Shown here piece by piece: positions 12,004 through 20,556 of a stretch of DNA of 64,000 bases. Below the pieces are notes generated by a model that saw only the letters and a program-made list of their open reading frames with translations, searched no databases and was not told the origin of the DNA. Position 1 is the first letter of the stretch. Each line of letters begins with the position of its first letter. Made by a program: the position numbers and the translations under genes. Source of the stretch: Branchiostoma belcheri (Eukaryota; Chordata; Leptocardii; Amphioxiformes; Branchiostomatidae). The stretch is taken from positions 358,803 to 422,802 of the forward strand of contig NW_017802758.1 of NCBI RefSeq assembly GCF_001625305.1. The letters are read 5' to 3'.

Positions 12004-14266
12004 CTGTTTCCGCACATTTGTAGTCAGCATAACTTCATAACGCCTTTCTGAATTGTGATGATTTTTGGTTTGCTGGTAGATTTTAGGAAGACGATGGTCA
12101 AGGTCAAGTATGGGCCTGCTGGTGGATGACCTTGGTACTGTAGCAGAACTTCCGTTTTTTTCTATCTTTTGTTCTGAACATGATATGGTCTTGACTTTTT
12201 GGTATCAAATAGCTTGTCCTGTCAGGAATGAGTGGTAGGAATTTAGTTTCCCTAACAGCTTATTCTGGAACTGCTGGGGACTTTCTGGCAAAATGTTTAA
12301 AAGCCAATAGTCCAGATAGGAACAACGTATTTTCATCCTTTTTGGTGTGTAGGTAGCTGAGAGAGATTTGTACATAATTAAATTCAAATCATGCAAATGA
12401 GTACTTAATTTGCATAATTAGTGAGGAAATTCTTTGATTACAGTGTTTAATGTAATAGTACTTTATACATGTATTTAATCTGTGGCAGGCGAAAAATCAA
12501 CAGATACCAATTATGCAAATGACGACCTAATATGCATAATAAATGTAAAATTCTGTGACGCCTTATTGGTGAATGATCGGAATTTTATACCTTGTGACAT
12601 GTGTAAGTTTCTTAAAGGTTAACACCACTATGCATGTTATGTTAATGTTGGGTAATTTGCATAACTAATGAGGACATGTTGAAATAAAGTATGACAAACG
12701 AATTTCAAACGAACTAGATTATGCTAATGACCTTATTTTCATTGTCACTGAGACAATGAGACAAAAACATTTAAAAAGACTTATATATTTCATGGAGGTA
12801 TGAAATCTCAGAATTCTTGTCTAATTGTGTATTACACCACTTCTGTTCTCGATCAATCAATCTATCGTTTAATTAATCAATCAATCAATCGATTGATCAA
12901 TCAATAGTATTGTCAAATAAACTTGGACATGACACAGTCCAACTCATAAGTCAGCCACCCAAAACGATACTCTAATACCCGGAAGTAATTATGCCTTATT
13001 GTCTTTCTCGTGAATCATTTCTCGACCACCCAGGGACCAGATTTCTACCGTGAGCTCCACCACTACCGGGAACTGAAACAGAACATCAGCTGGTTCTGCC
13101 ATGGAGAGCAACACAGGAAATCTAACCTCACACTCACTGTGAAAACTTCCCAGTGGAGTCCGCAGTTTGTCGTTGATGCCAGATATTGCAAGGAAATAGC
13201 TACAACGGTACGTACAATTTTCATAATTTTGGACTAGGTGCACTTATATGTTACATAAAGGTGGTGCATAGAAAAAATATAAAGTAAAGTAGAATTTCAA
13301 CAAAGCATATCTATTAATCTTGAATCTAAAAGCCTATTGCTAGCCAGACATTTTAACCAATGGACAAAAGTAAGGTTTTAATGTGTTCTTTGTATGTGCA
13401 GATGGGGCTAGGTAAAGGTAAAAGTCAGGGAATTGCTGTATACAAGTGCACAATAGTTCCTTTACGTACGTAATCTTATACAAATATCTTGGTGCACAGA
13501 TGCACTAACTAATAGTCAAAATTTAGGTGCACAGCTACAATTTTAGGTGCAGAAATGTGCATATGAACGCAGTATTTCCAGCACTGCAATAAAAACAACA
13601 TTTCTTTAATTTTTTGGCTTAATACATGAAGGAATTGTGTTTGGTCTGTCTGATTGTTTTTGTGTCTGTCCGTCTGCGTGTATTTTTTTCCGCATATTGG
13701 TGGAAAGCCTGCATGGGTTGTAATGATACTCACAGGAAGTCTTGAGAAGACGAAGGCCGTGGTCAAAGGCCTCCTGGCGGATGTGATACGTACTGCAGCA
13801 GACATTGCGGTATAAAAGTAGAATGGTTAAAGTCTTCCGTTTGCATTTGTGGCGGATCTACGGTGGCCAATTGTCAGTGGCCAATTTGACAGTGCCTTCT
13901 AGTTTGGTTTCAGCTTTGCCACCAAAAGACTTGTTTGGACATTAATTGTTTTACTGTACTACAAAACCACCGCAAATTATTGTTTATTTACCCACCGTAC
14001 AAAAGTTCAGTCCTCGAAAAAATACAAATCAACCTTTCTTCTTTTTCTTTTTGCAGTCATTGGACATGATGAGGGAAATACGACAGAAGGAATCATTTAA
14101 AGTGGACAAACGGTGGGAAATCGTCTTGCCGGTTATAAACGTACTTTCAATCATCGAAGGACGGCCAACCTTCAAATACAAGATTGAACGGATGGAATAT
14201 CAGAAAGAATTGCGTAGGAAAATACCAAAACGAAAGACACATAAGAAGAAAAGAAATCATGGATAG
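1497..14266 (+). CDS. gal3st1-like: Galactose 3-O-sulfotransferase (galactosylceramide sulfotransferase-like), six exons
   Basis: Exons 1497-1565, 1768-2158, 10221-10450, 11162-11440, 13034-13207 and 14057-14266 join in frame with GT/AG borders to about 450 codons; vertebrate family members are near 420. Exon 1 is a short basic start plus a hydrophobic type II Golgi signal anchor (residues about 8-23). Exon 2 carries KTHKTGST (about 76-83), the 5'-phosphosulfate-binding loop. Exon 3 opens with IREP (about 156-159) and later has RNHLAFDLG, matching the 3'-phosphate site and family core. Exon 4 has the conserved LDESLVLL...CWEMQDVLY block. The family transfers sulfate from PAPS to the 3-OH of galactose on glycolipids or glycans in the Golgi lumen. 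The acceptor cannot be read from sequence. The exon 2/3 junction splits a Ser codon. An alternative exon 2 acceptor lies at about 1775. Intron 2 (8 kb) is packed with transposons on both strands. Confidence 0.88.
2553..2803. mobile_element. Fold-back, hAT-like non-autonomous element
   Basis: A long inverted repeat: the arm at about 2651-2709 pairs with about 2722-2778 around a 12-bp centre, and outer arms at 2593-2612 and 2783-2803 pair too (GTGCAGCATTATAA and its complement). The decamer CACTTGCCCG recurs several times. The left edge has CAGGG, typical of hAT-type ends. A related end occurs at 5034-5151. There is no coding capacity, and the open frames on both strands here are a by-product of the palindrome. 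The hAT assignment is inference. Confidence 0.6.
3519..4467. mobile_element. Terminal-inverted-repeat DNA element with a third terminus
   Basis: About 53 bp at 3704-3756 (starting AAGGTAGCAGAACACAG) is repeated in inverse orientation at about 4411-4467 with few mismatches, so 3704-4467 is a roughly 760-bp TIR element. A third copy of the terminus lies in direct orientation at 3519-3535, which suggests a nested or partly duplicated insertion. The element is flanked by a diverged direct repeat (about 3437-3495 and 4491-4555, both containing AGAAATTTGC). No transposase is encoded. It lies inside intron 2 of the sulfotransferase-like gene. Confidence 0.65.
5034..5151 (-). mobile_element. Second end of the CACTTGCCC repeat family
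   Basis: Read on the minus strand this begins CAGGGTTGGACAAGT and holds repeated CACTTGCCCG/CGGGCAAGTG motifs like those at 2553-2803. It has no coding content. It looks like a truncated or solo terminus of the same hAT-like family. Confidence 0.45.
5538..7685 (-). CDS. LINE reverse transcriptase (3' part of the ORF)
   Basis: An open frame of 715 codons. The N-terminal third is the basic linker typical of CR1/jockey elements. The reverse transcriptase palm follows with the LKPSKAPGPDNISP, MDFAKAFDKVNH, GVPQGSVLGPSLF and FADD (about 6323-6334) blocks, then YLGVTI and a C-terminal QRRAARF region. The catalytic Asp pair is intact. The protein would copy the element's RNA at a nicked target. The frame probably starts not at its first Met but as a continuation of the endonuclease frame: FCEV just upstream of MIVHPQ matches the expected end of the endonuclease. 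It is therefore the distal part of one frameshifted ORF, not a separate gene. Confidence 0.85.
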   Translation of the reverse strand: MIVHPQKRKQAPRLLPLYKKADWDGIRKSMADLTERMQLLKDTASTEELWSTFKDTVQAAVKEFIPHKQARTKENKPWITPVLHRLIKRRDRVFKKMRKQGTQDLKVQYKKLRREVQRQLRRAYWSYLDSVFEESNLEQLDRNKKFWTYIKHQKSSNVGIAALKDGGRLVSDPKGQADILNRQFHSVFGDGKIYSTEEFQEKCNMPPADYPILDKVNISVQGVKKLLLNLKPSKAPGPDNISPRVFKELAPEIAVPLTIVFQSSVRTGTLPSDWKTAHITPVFKKGEQYDAGNYRPVSLTSVCCKVLEHILTSTMMDHLEHHGFLCNQQHGFRRGRSCESQLLEFTEELFENMVSGRQTDVLVMDFAKAFDKVNHSLLQHKLHHYGIRGEIRAWITAFLTDRTQAVVVNGERSDFVSVKSGVPQGSVLGPSLFLIYINDLPSVLTSSSRLFADDTAAYNTITSTQDQEVLQRDLERLAEWEQKWDMMFHPGKCQTLRVTRSRSVFQHDYQLHGHTLETVPSVKYLGVTITKDLTWKEHINNLCNKANKSLGFLKRNLKISSRGIKEMAYKTYIRPILEYAATVWDPHIQQDIDRLEAVQRRAARFVLRRYRHTSSPTEMLEELNWPSLQARRKTARLAMLYKIQHNKVCTDGLRGKIHPAPRRERRGHDQQLWGRTQYRAASFLPRTVKDWNSLPQSTVEATNTETFVARASKLF
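7648..9015 (-). CDS. LINE PHD finger plus AP-like endonuclease (5' part of the ORF)
   Basis: An open frame of 455 codons. Residues 1-90 are partly hydrophobic. Residues 92-99 read APEPNPGP (2A-like). Residues about 117-162 form a PHD-type Cys4-His-Cys3 finger (CGTC, CDTCGQWFHAHC, CAIC). From about residue 230 there is an endonuclease/exonuclease/phosphatase fold with ATETWL, GGGV, YYRPD, GGDMNLP and TRGENTLDLIVTN. The family nicks target DNA to prime reverse transcription. The terminal SDH motif with the catalytic His is absent: after VEVLPG the frame runs off into the overlap with the reverse transcriptase. The element is therefore probably inactive. Confidence 0.83.
   Translation of the reverse strand: MFSANITLSAIVIIVFSYKTLKVDATSPKDVILDTVSFSDKTLFRTMGVSYCVLVESITRSSTRKSATLPSFCRQRLVLLYLASILLSNSYAPEPNPGPEEAVHGAPVGSQSHSSWMCGTCDRTVGWDDRGLACDTCGQWFHAHCQSMDTELYQHHEDLGDNFSWHCAICGNPNSKTVFDLYGVEQESQSGMTHSDASINSCSTPTELQMKRPLHSSTPTRINQQDKQIKMPLRLVNLNLQSSPGKKADILNMIDSVRPDIIIATETWLDATVYDSEILPDTYRAYRRDRNKNGGGVIVAVRTTLNSSDVPELQVDGCEVIWVRVKLQGRKSLYVCAYYRPDVSDRVSLEGFNISVSKAAQIPNAHLVIGGDMNLPCWDWSAMQMKPKPRYPGLHNMFIDILSDHGLEQMVDRPTRGENTLDLIVTNNPQLIPRVEVLPGLLRSDCPPPEEEAGS
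8719..8742 (-). other. 2A-like ribosome-skipping motif in the LINE leader
   Basis: The codons spell APEPNPGP after a hydrophobic stretch. The canonical 2A core is DxExNPGP, so only the leading Asp is changed (to Ala). 2A-like peptides at the N terminus of CR1-group LINE proteins have been described in marine invertebrates including amphioxus. Activity of this degenerate copy is uncertain. Confidence 0.5.
9016..10220. other. Intron 2 remainder, no gene seen
   Basis: Between the 5' end of the LINE and exon 3 of the sulfotransferase-like gene I see no coding signal. Two overlapping + frames at 9658-9939 have no domain and no splice context. The tract to about 9170 may be the LINE 5' UTR. The last bases (a pyrimidine-poor tract then ATATAG) form the exon 3 acceptor at 10219-10220. 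Confidence 0.5.
11457..11658. repeat. Palindromic MITE-like element in intron 4
   Basis: Left arm 11457-11535 and right arm about 11560-11658 are inverse copies: GAGAAATGTAACTGGCCAGG occurs in the left arm and its complement in the right, with further pairing over CCAGACTCCTT near the outer ends. The RNA of either strand would fold as a long hairpin. It begins only about 17 bases after the exon 4 donor of the sulfotransferase-like gene. No coding capacity. Confidence 0.65.
11886..12160 (+). repeat. Dispersed repeat with TCTG, GAAT and GT microsatellites
   Basis: Begins near AATTACCTTCATGAAAAATGG, then a (TCTG) run, (AATG) run and (GT) run at about 11970-12001, followed by a conserved-looking tail mentioning GATGATTTTTGG and GGTCAAGGTCAAGTATGGGC. 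Diverged relatives are at 13610-13815 and 34088-34345. Noncoding. Confidence 0.5.
12161..13033. other. Intron 4 remainder, AT-rich
   Basis: AT-rich sequence with repeated ATGCAAAT/ATGCATAAT words (about 12360-12730) and a simple ATCA-type tract at about 12853-12905. Minus-strand frames here are short and featureless. Ends at the exon 5 acceptor. Confidence 0.5.
13610..13815 (+). repeat. Second, diverged copy of the TCTG-rich dispersed repeat
   Basis: Carries the same order of motifs as 11886-12160: a TGTCTGTC-rich head, TTTTTTTCCGCATATT, then AAGACGAAGGCCGTGGTCAAAGGCC, CTCCTGGCGGATG and CTGCAGCAGAC. It sits in intron 5 of the sulfotransferase-like gene. Noncoding. Confidence 0.45.
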
Positions 14267-14702
14267 ACATATTAGGTAGATCGCTACGTCCTAGTTTGTC
14301 TTTATTTATCTAAAGATATTTTATTAGATGTTGAAAATTGATTGTATGCGATTTAAACCTCATCTATCTACCTTAAGTAGCTTAGTGTCCATTATCCTTT
14401 AGAGCTACGGCTACGGCTATTTAGACAGCCCTGGTTACTACTTCTGCTCCGAATGGAGTCCGCCCAGACCACAAAAGACACTGGACTGAGATCCTTGCGA
14501 TTGCACCCCTGGCTGTGAAAAGAGAATAGCCAGTCCCACCTATAAGAATGGAAACAAAAGTCCGTATGACTCAAATCTCTGTAAAGTAATCATTGTGTTT
14601 GTGGTTCCTAAAAGATAATGTACACGTGAATTAGATTTACGAGGAAATGGCGGCGTATGTAGCTTTGTTAGCGCGTACTTAACGTTATATCTGTCTCAAA
14701 AT

Positions 14703-15394
14703 ATTTGAATGCAAGAATGCAAGCATCCTAGAAGACCTACAGAAAGCAGATGTTGTCTTCTCAGTCGGCCATTGATGCACGACGACTACACACATGAGCT
14801 AAAGCAAGGAAAACTACAGCAGCTCGAGTTCTTGCCTAAGCCGTCTGGCATCTTCATCGAGGCGAATATGGAACCACCTAAAGAAGCCAACACAAGATAC
14901 AGAGTGATTCTGTCGATCGGCAGGGTCAAGGGTATTTAAAGGCTACGATCTTTCAGCGCTGGCAGTGAGAGATGTGATCAACGAACTACCCAACACAAAG
15001 TGACGACTCTGCGGTATCAAGAAAGAGGACTTTAAAGTAACCCAGGAGATCATCAACTCTTTGAGTACTGCACACAGAAAGAGCTGTGCAAAAAAATGGG
15101 AAGGGCGGATGTCGTCCTGATGCCGTCAAGCTCAGAGCCATTCGGACTGGTTGGTCTGGAGGCCATCGCTGCAGGTGTCCCCACGGTTATCTCCAGCAAG
15201 TCTGGGCTTGCAGAGTTCTTGAATGCCCGACACGACATCGAGCTTGATGAGAACTCCAAGCGCCCGATTGTAGAGTTCAGTGGCAATGACGAAGAGGATG
15301 CAGCCAGACTGGCTTCGCGCATTAAGGAGATACTGAAGAGGAGAGGCCCGGCTGCTAAACGGCTCAAGCAGAAACTTAAGAATTCCGAATACTA
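14703..15394 (+). pseudogene. Broken group-1 (GT4-type) glycosyltransferase fragment
   Basis: The 3' open part, 15096-15394, reads MGRADVVLMPSSSEPFGLVG followed by LEAIAAGVPTVIS and a SGLAEFL segment. This is the nucleotide-sugar-binding C-terminal half of GT4 glycosyltransferases, where the E of EPFGLVGLEA is the conserved glutamate. Upstream, in other frames, come ADVVFSVG, a linker with FIEANMEPP, VILSIGRVKG and KGYDLSALA, also in family order. Joining them needs frame changes near 14769, 14935 and 15057 and passes an in-frame stop at about 15001. It is intron-less and N-terminally truncated. A sequencing-error explanation would need at least three indels. It starts about 440 bp after the sulfotransferase-like gene on the same strand. 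Confidence 0.72.
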
Positions 15395-16700
15395 GGCTGA
15401 GTCACAAAGGAGGATTTTGGAAGCATTTGGACTTAAAAAGTAATCTGCAGTCGTGCGAAGGCAATTTGCCACACTTTACATAGTTCATCGAGACTATAAT
15501 TGGCAATGTTATGAGGTGGTGGAACAGGTAGTATATAGAGTCCTACTACGTATCTCCTGGTGAAGATTTGAGTATTAGGTGTTCTTTGTAGTAAGTCTTC
15601 TAGTATAGCAATTTGTAAGGGAGGTTTAAGTACATAGCATTCAATTATATCTGATAACCATTTCAAACATTTATGTTTTGTAAAAGGAGTGGTTTTGAAT
15701 TAGTGGTTTGAAGTAGAATAAAAAGAATTTCCATCACCCCAAATCAATACCCTAGTCTCCGTTCCACTGTAAGATTGCCATATTATATATCGTACCTAAG
15801 AGGTACTTCACCTTTCTTCCAAGTTAATATTTCAATGCCAGGAAACAAACCCATGTTGGTCTGCCACATACAGTTACCTTCACATTACTAACTTCTATAT
15901 TCACCTTCCTTTACTCCATTCTTGTTTCATTATATCGGACTCCCCATCCTGAATCACAGCTTCCGTGGCCTAACTTCTTTCTTTCCAGGCCCTTTTCCCC
16001 TCATACCGGACTCCCAGTCCAACTTCACAAAATTTCCGTGGCCTAATTCCTTCCTTTATACACCATCCATGCTACTTATAAGATTTGACTCCAAGTCCTC
16101 CATTACACATCCTATTTCTTCAATTCTTAACATGTTAATCCGGCAACATTCCTTCCGTCCTTATTCTGTTAATCTAGTTAAAATCCCAACCTAACATGTC
16201 GGGGCAAACATTGATAAAGAGGAAAACACATAGAAGCTACACATCAATCCTCACAGATAGAATGATCCTACCTAGATAAAAAAAAAATCCTTCACCTGCT
16301 GCCAGTGGTTTCCTTGGGAGTGAGGGGCAGCGGCTTGGTCCTGGACTGGTACGGCCTATGGAGCAACTTGTGGTGCTTGAGGCTGTTTAATGAAGTAGAG
16401 TAAGTTATATGCCACCCCCTTTGTCTACCCCGATCGTCACACACCGACGTTACCTACACTGCCAATGATACACAATGCTTAACACAAATTCAAACCCAAT
16501 ACAAACATCCACATAATCTACCTGTAGCGCCCGCGGGTTAGCCTGACCCTGTCGCAATCCTACACGCTGCCGTGCCGCCTGCACCCCGAGGGCGGAGGTG
16601 CGCCGTCGTGTCTTCTTGGTCTCTGCGCCATCCTCTATCCAGTAACACCCCGCTCCGGTTATGCACTCTTGGTCTGCAGGTCTACCTCGTGGTTCTCTCT
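15395..16700. other. Non-coding stretch with a local direct duplication
   Basis: No gene recognised. A 77-codon minus frame at 15433-15666 has no domain. A diverged direct duplication of about 55 bp lies at roughly 15937-15995 and 16000-16060, each containing CGGACTCCC followed by TTCCGTGGCCTAA. Confidence 0.45.
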
Positions 16701-17262
16701 GGCCGTGTCTATACGGAATCACCCAAACCGCGATTCGGGTAACTCACATTCCTCACATCTGGTCTACGTGCCACACACACCTGCAAAACCGTGTCCGAAC
16801 ATAATGCCCTTGAGCTACATTTATTGCTGTTTGATGATAACACGCAAGGCGGCGTGTTATTTATGTCAGAGGTCAACGACCTGCTTGCTGATGCCCCCCT
16901 CCCAGCGTATCTCGGCCGAATGCCGACGTGGTCCCGCCAGAGGCGGTGAAGCTCTCCCTAGAACGGACACATTATTTGACCATTACTGCTCTTTAAGTTG
17001 CTGCCACGTAAACGTTGGTATTTCATATAAAAAAAAAGAAATATCACTCCGTAATCCATGACCATGCGAAGTCACATTGAAATCACATTGCGTTCAGACG
17101 CAAATCGCGATGCGGGAAAACCGATTCGAAACCACCTCTAGAAGTGGCTTGGGATCGAGGCGCTTTCAATGTGATTTCGGAGCGTTCAGACGGAGCCACG
17201 TGAAACCGGCTTCGGGGTAAACCACATGTAAACCGCCTTGGGTGATTCCGTTTAGACACGGC
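16701..17262. mobile_element. Short terminal-inverted-repeat transposon (MITE-like)
   Basis: The left end GCCGTGTCTATACGGAATCA (16702 on) is the near-perfect inverse of the right end ending at 17262. The imperfect TIR extends about 27 bp. Subterminal blocks with GCGATTCGGG, CGCGATGCGGG and GCGTTCAGACG are typical of non-autonomous DNA elements. The flanks TTCTCTCT (left) and TTCTGTCT (right) could be an 8-bp target duplication with one change, as in hAT elements, but the boundary is one base uncertain. No transposase. Confidence 0.6.
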
Positions 17263-18690
17263 TTCTGTCTTCTATCTCCACCTGCCCATGAGCTCATTAC
17301 TATACACCACCTGTCTATTTCACCTGCCTTAGGTTAATCTATTTGCGCTCCCTTACATTCCACGAGGGATTACTTTATTAACATTTTTTAGGATGTTCTT
17401 GGTCTCGCGGTAAAAAAACGAGGAAAAAAAATCATGCTTACAGGGATCATTACTTGGATAGTCTCCGTGTATCCAAGAATGTACGTTTGCACCAGAATCG
17501 GTTCTGGATACGCCTGGACTTTGAACTTTGGAGTCCTGACGTCCGTGTGTCAGCAGCTGGGACGGTCCATTCTATTACGACTTCTCATGATTGGTTGGCT
17601 TATTTCAAAACATACTGATGTGTCTCCACCAATGTATAAACCTAGAGGGCACACACCATGTTTTCAAGTGGTACAGTTCCTTTGAAAAAATTCTTATGGA
17701 CTAAAAATCATCCATACAATCTTTTCTAGACCTGCTTCCAACAGTCTTACGTCTAAAGTACAATTAAAACGATCACAACAAGACTTAATAGTTTGCAACT
17801 CTTTAATTGGCTAATTGAATCCTCTACTGTGAAGTTCGGTAAAGTAAACATGTTTACCGATTGTAAATATCCACACCTGCATGTTACATAACTGTAGCTC
17901 TACTGAATTCCTTTTGGTTGTATGAAAATATTAACAAAATTATTTGCAAATCATCTAGATATTAAAAATACATCTAATATAGTTGTAACTCACTAAATTT
18001 TACTATTGAAATTGAGATATAATTTAATCCGTACTCGCGGCTGTTTTATTTAATCAACCTGGCCATCTAAATTTGTCTACAGAACTGTCGGTTAGCGATG
18101 TATTAAGTTAAATGTTTGATACTGCTGGACTGCATCACAATGGCAATGATATTGGAGCTTCAATCTTGTTTTGTATTTTTTGTCATCCTGCCCTGCATAT
18201 TTTCACATCTAATTAAGACTTAGATGCAAACACCCATGATATAGGTACGACAAAATCACTGTGTGGTCTGTAAAATCATGTCCACTGTGGAAGAATCAAC
18301 ACTAGGAATAGAAATGAACTTTAAGTCTATATTTTACTCTGCGCTAAAGAATCACTGAGCCATTTACTTATGGAACTTCACTTTAGCAAAACTAATCAAT
18401 CATTTTTAACCAACCATAGTTAAAGTTTCAAACATCACACAAATCCAGTCGAGCCAGCCTAAATTGGGCGTTCGTAAGGGGTAAAAGATAGTAAAATTAG
18501 GCACAAATAGGGTCAATATTTAGCCAGGAGAGTGAATCCGCAGTAAGGGTACATTTCCTCTTGGGCAAATGAACTTAAGGTGGCCAAACTCACCTAACAA
18601 ATTATTCTCCCTATTTGGCTAAACTTTATTATTTTCATATCTGACTCCGAGTCGTTAGTTTGTTGGAGACAAAAGTGTGACGTCAGCGGG
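17263..18690. other. Non-coding stretch
   Basis: AT-rich DNA without a recognisable gene or element. A + frame at 17434-17685 has no domain. The right end adjoins the 3' end of the minus-strand EGF/lectin gene, so its 3' UTR should lie in the last few hundred bases. I cannot place a polyadenylation signal with confidence. Confidence 0.45.
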
Positions 18691-19169
18691 TTATTTAGCC
18701 CAGCACGAGAACGAGGCATCGCCCTCCTCCTTGCAGTACATGTCAGCAGGACAGGAGGCGCTGCTGCACTTGTAGGGCTGCAACTTGCGGACGGTCGGGG
18801 CTGGAACAAGACAGACACATGTATTCACATTACGTACATGACGTCTATGAGTAAAGTTAATATATTTTGTGATGAGCAACCTTCCCATTGAACTTGGACG
18901 TCAAAGGTTTAAATCACCTAAGCCTAGCACTTTCCTATCTTACATGCTTCTGGCATGGTTTGAAGTCAAAAAGTCCATAATATTTATAATATTTCAAAGA
19001 ATTAAAAAAAAATTGGGATTCTTTTAGGTTTGTCAAAACCCGATCAATAACTTCGTCATTTGTCTGAGAACTAGATCGAGCAGTATATATCTATATATCT
19101 AAATATCTATATCAATCTATATTTATCTAAATATTTTATCTAACTATCTACCAACATCAACATCTATTT

Positions 19170-19216
<47 letters not shown>

Positions 19217-20518
19217 AGTGCTATTCTTACCCAGACAGCTGAAGTGGGTGACCAGATTCTGACAGGTCCAGTCGAAAGGACAGGTCACCATAGAACACCA
19301 GTCTATTTCTGAGGCAGGGAGATTTGAGGGATTAGGCTTCAATGGCATTAAATATTCAAATGATAAGTGAAGTCCCCAAGACAGAAGGACTAAGGACTAA
19401 GTCCTTATATAGTAAGATTCCTACTTATGTTAAAGTCCAAAAAATTTGGACCTTTAATTCTAGTTATATACACTAAGAACACAGACAGGCAAATATTTAC
19501 CATTTTGACAGTTGTCTCCGTCGTACCCGGTTGGGCATCGGCAGCTGTAAGAGTTGACTTGATCCTGGCAGGTTCCGCCTTGCTGACAAGGGTTGGACGC
19601 GCACTCGTCAGTGTCTGGTTAACAATAAAAAAAGGTTATATCAGGGAGGTTGTGAGTGCAAAGAAATGAGGGCTCTGAAATTAGATTGAATCCCACTTCT
19701 GACACCATTTGGCACCTCTGAATGCACGAGTTAATGAAAACAGTCCATATGACATTGCTTGGGTATTCTAGAATTCATTAGTAGAGGCTAGAGGCAGTAG
19801 GAGAATAACATCTAGTGGACAGTCTTGGGTACAGAATATTTTCCATACATCCTTAATGACATATTGGATAGATGCTCGCAGCTCTTTCACGTTCCGATGT
19901 TTTTTTCCCTTTCTGTTACTCTTCTATCAGATAGAATATTTAATCAATTAAGCATATCTTAAAAGACAACGACATCCAGGATTGCCGTTAGATACTTGAT
20001 TGTAAGAGACTTCCTCACCGGTTTCACAGAGGAGTCCCTCGAACCCGTTCAGACAGTTACAGAAGATGATAGACTCTCCGAAGCAGGAGGTGCAGTTTCC
20101 ACCGTTTTGGCACACGTTAGGCTCACACGGTTTAAGCGCTGCAAGGAAAAAAAAGTATGACAAATATGGCTTCTGCAATTGGGAAATGTTGCATCAACTA
20201 ATCAACCATAAACACCGTTGTGGGTTCCATCAACAATAACGGCCTGCCGTCCTTCAAAGTCAGAGTCCACCGACATCTCCTTTATTGTAATTGAGAACAC
20301 GTGGCAGCTGTGATCCATTGATTACTCAATAAATTGTTTCTTACATGTATGCACAATCAAGTGGGTATTGCTCACCATAGCATATTATGCAAACAAAAAC
20401 GTCAATACTAAAGCATGGCTGCTTCCGGATGTTCTTTTTTTCAGCAAAAAGATTTTCAGTGGACCTAAGTGGACCTTCTAAGTTCTAAAACATCGTCCTT
20501 AAGTTAATCACAAACAAA

Positions 20519-20556
<38 letters not shown>

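Noticed and set aside
15053-15367. 104-codon Ser/Leu-rich minus-strand frame
   Set aside because: Antisense shadow of the glycosyltransferase fragment, which has clear family motifs on the + strand.
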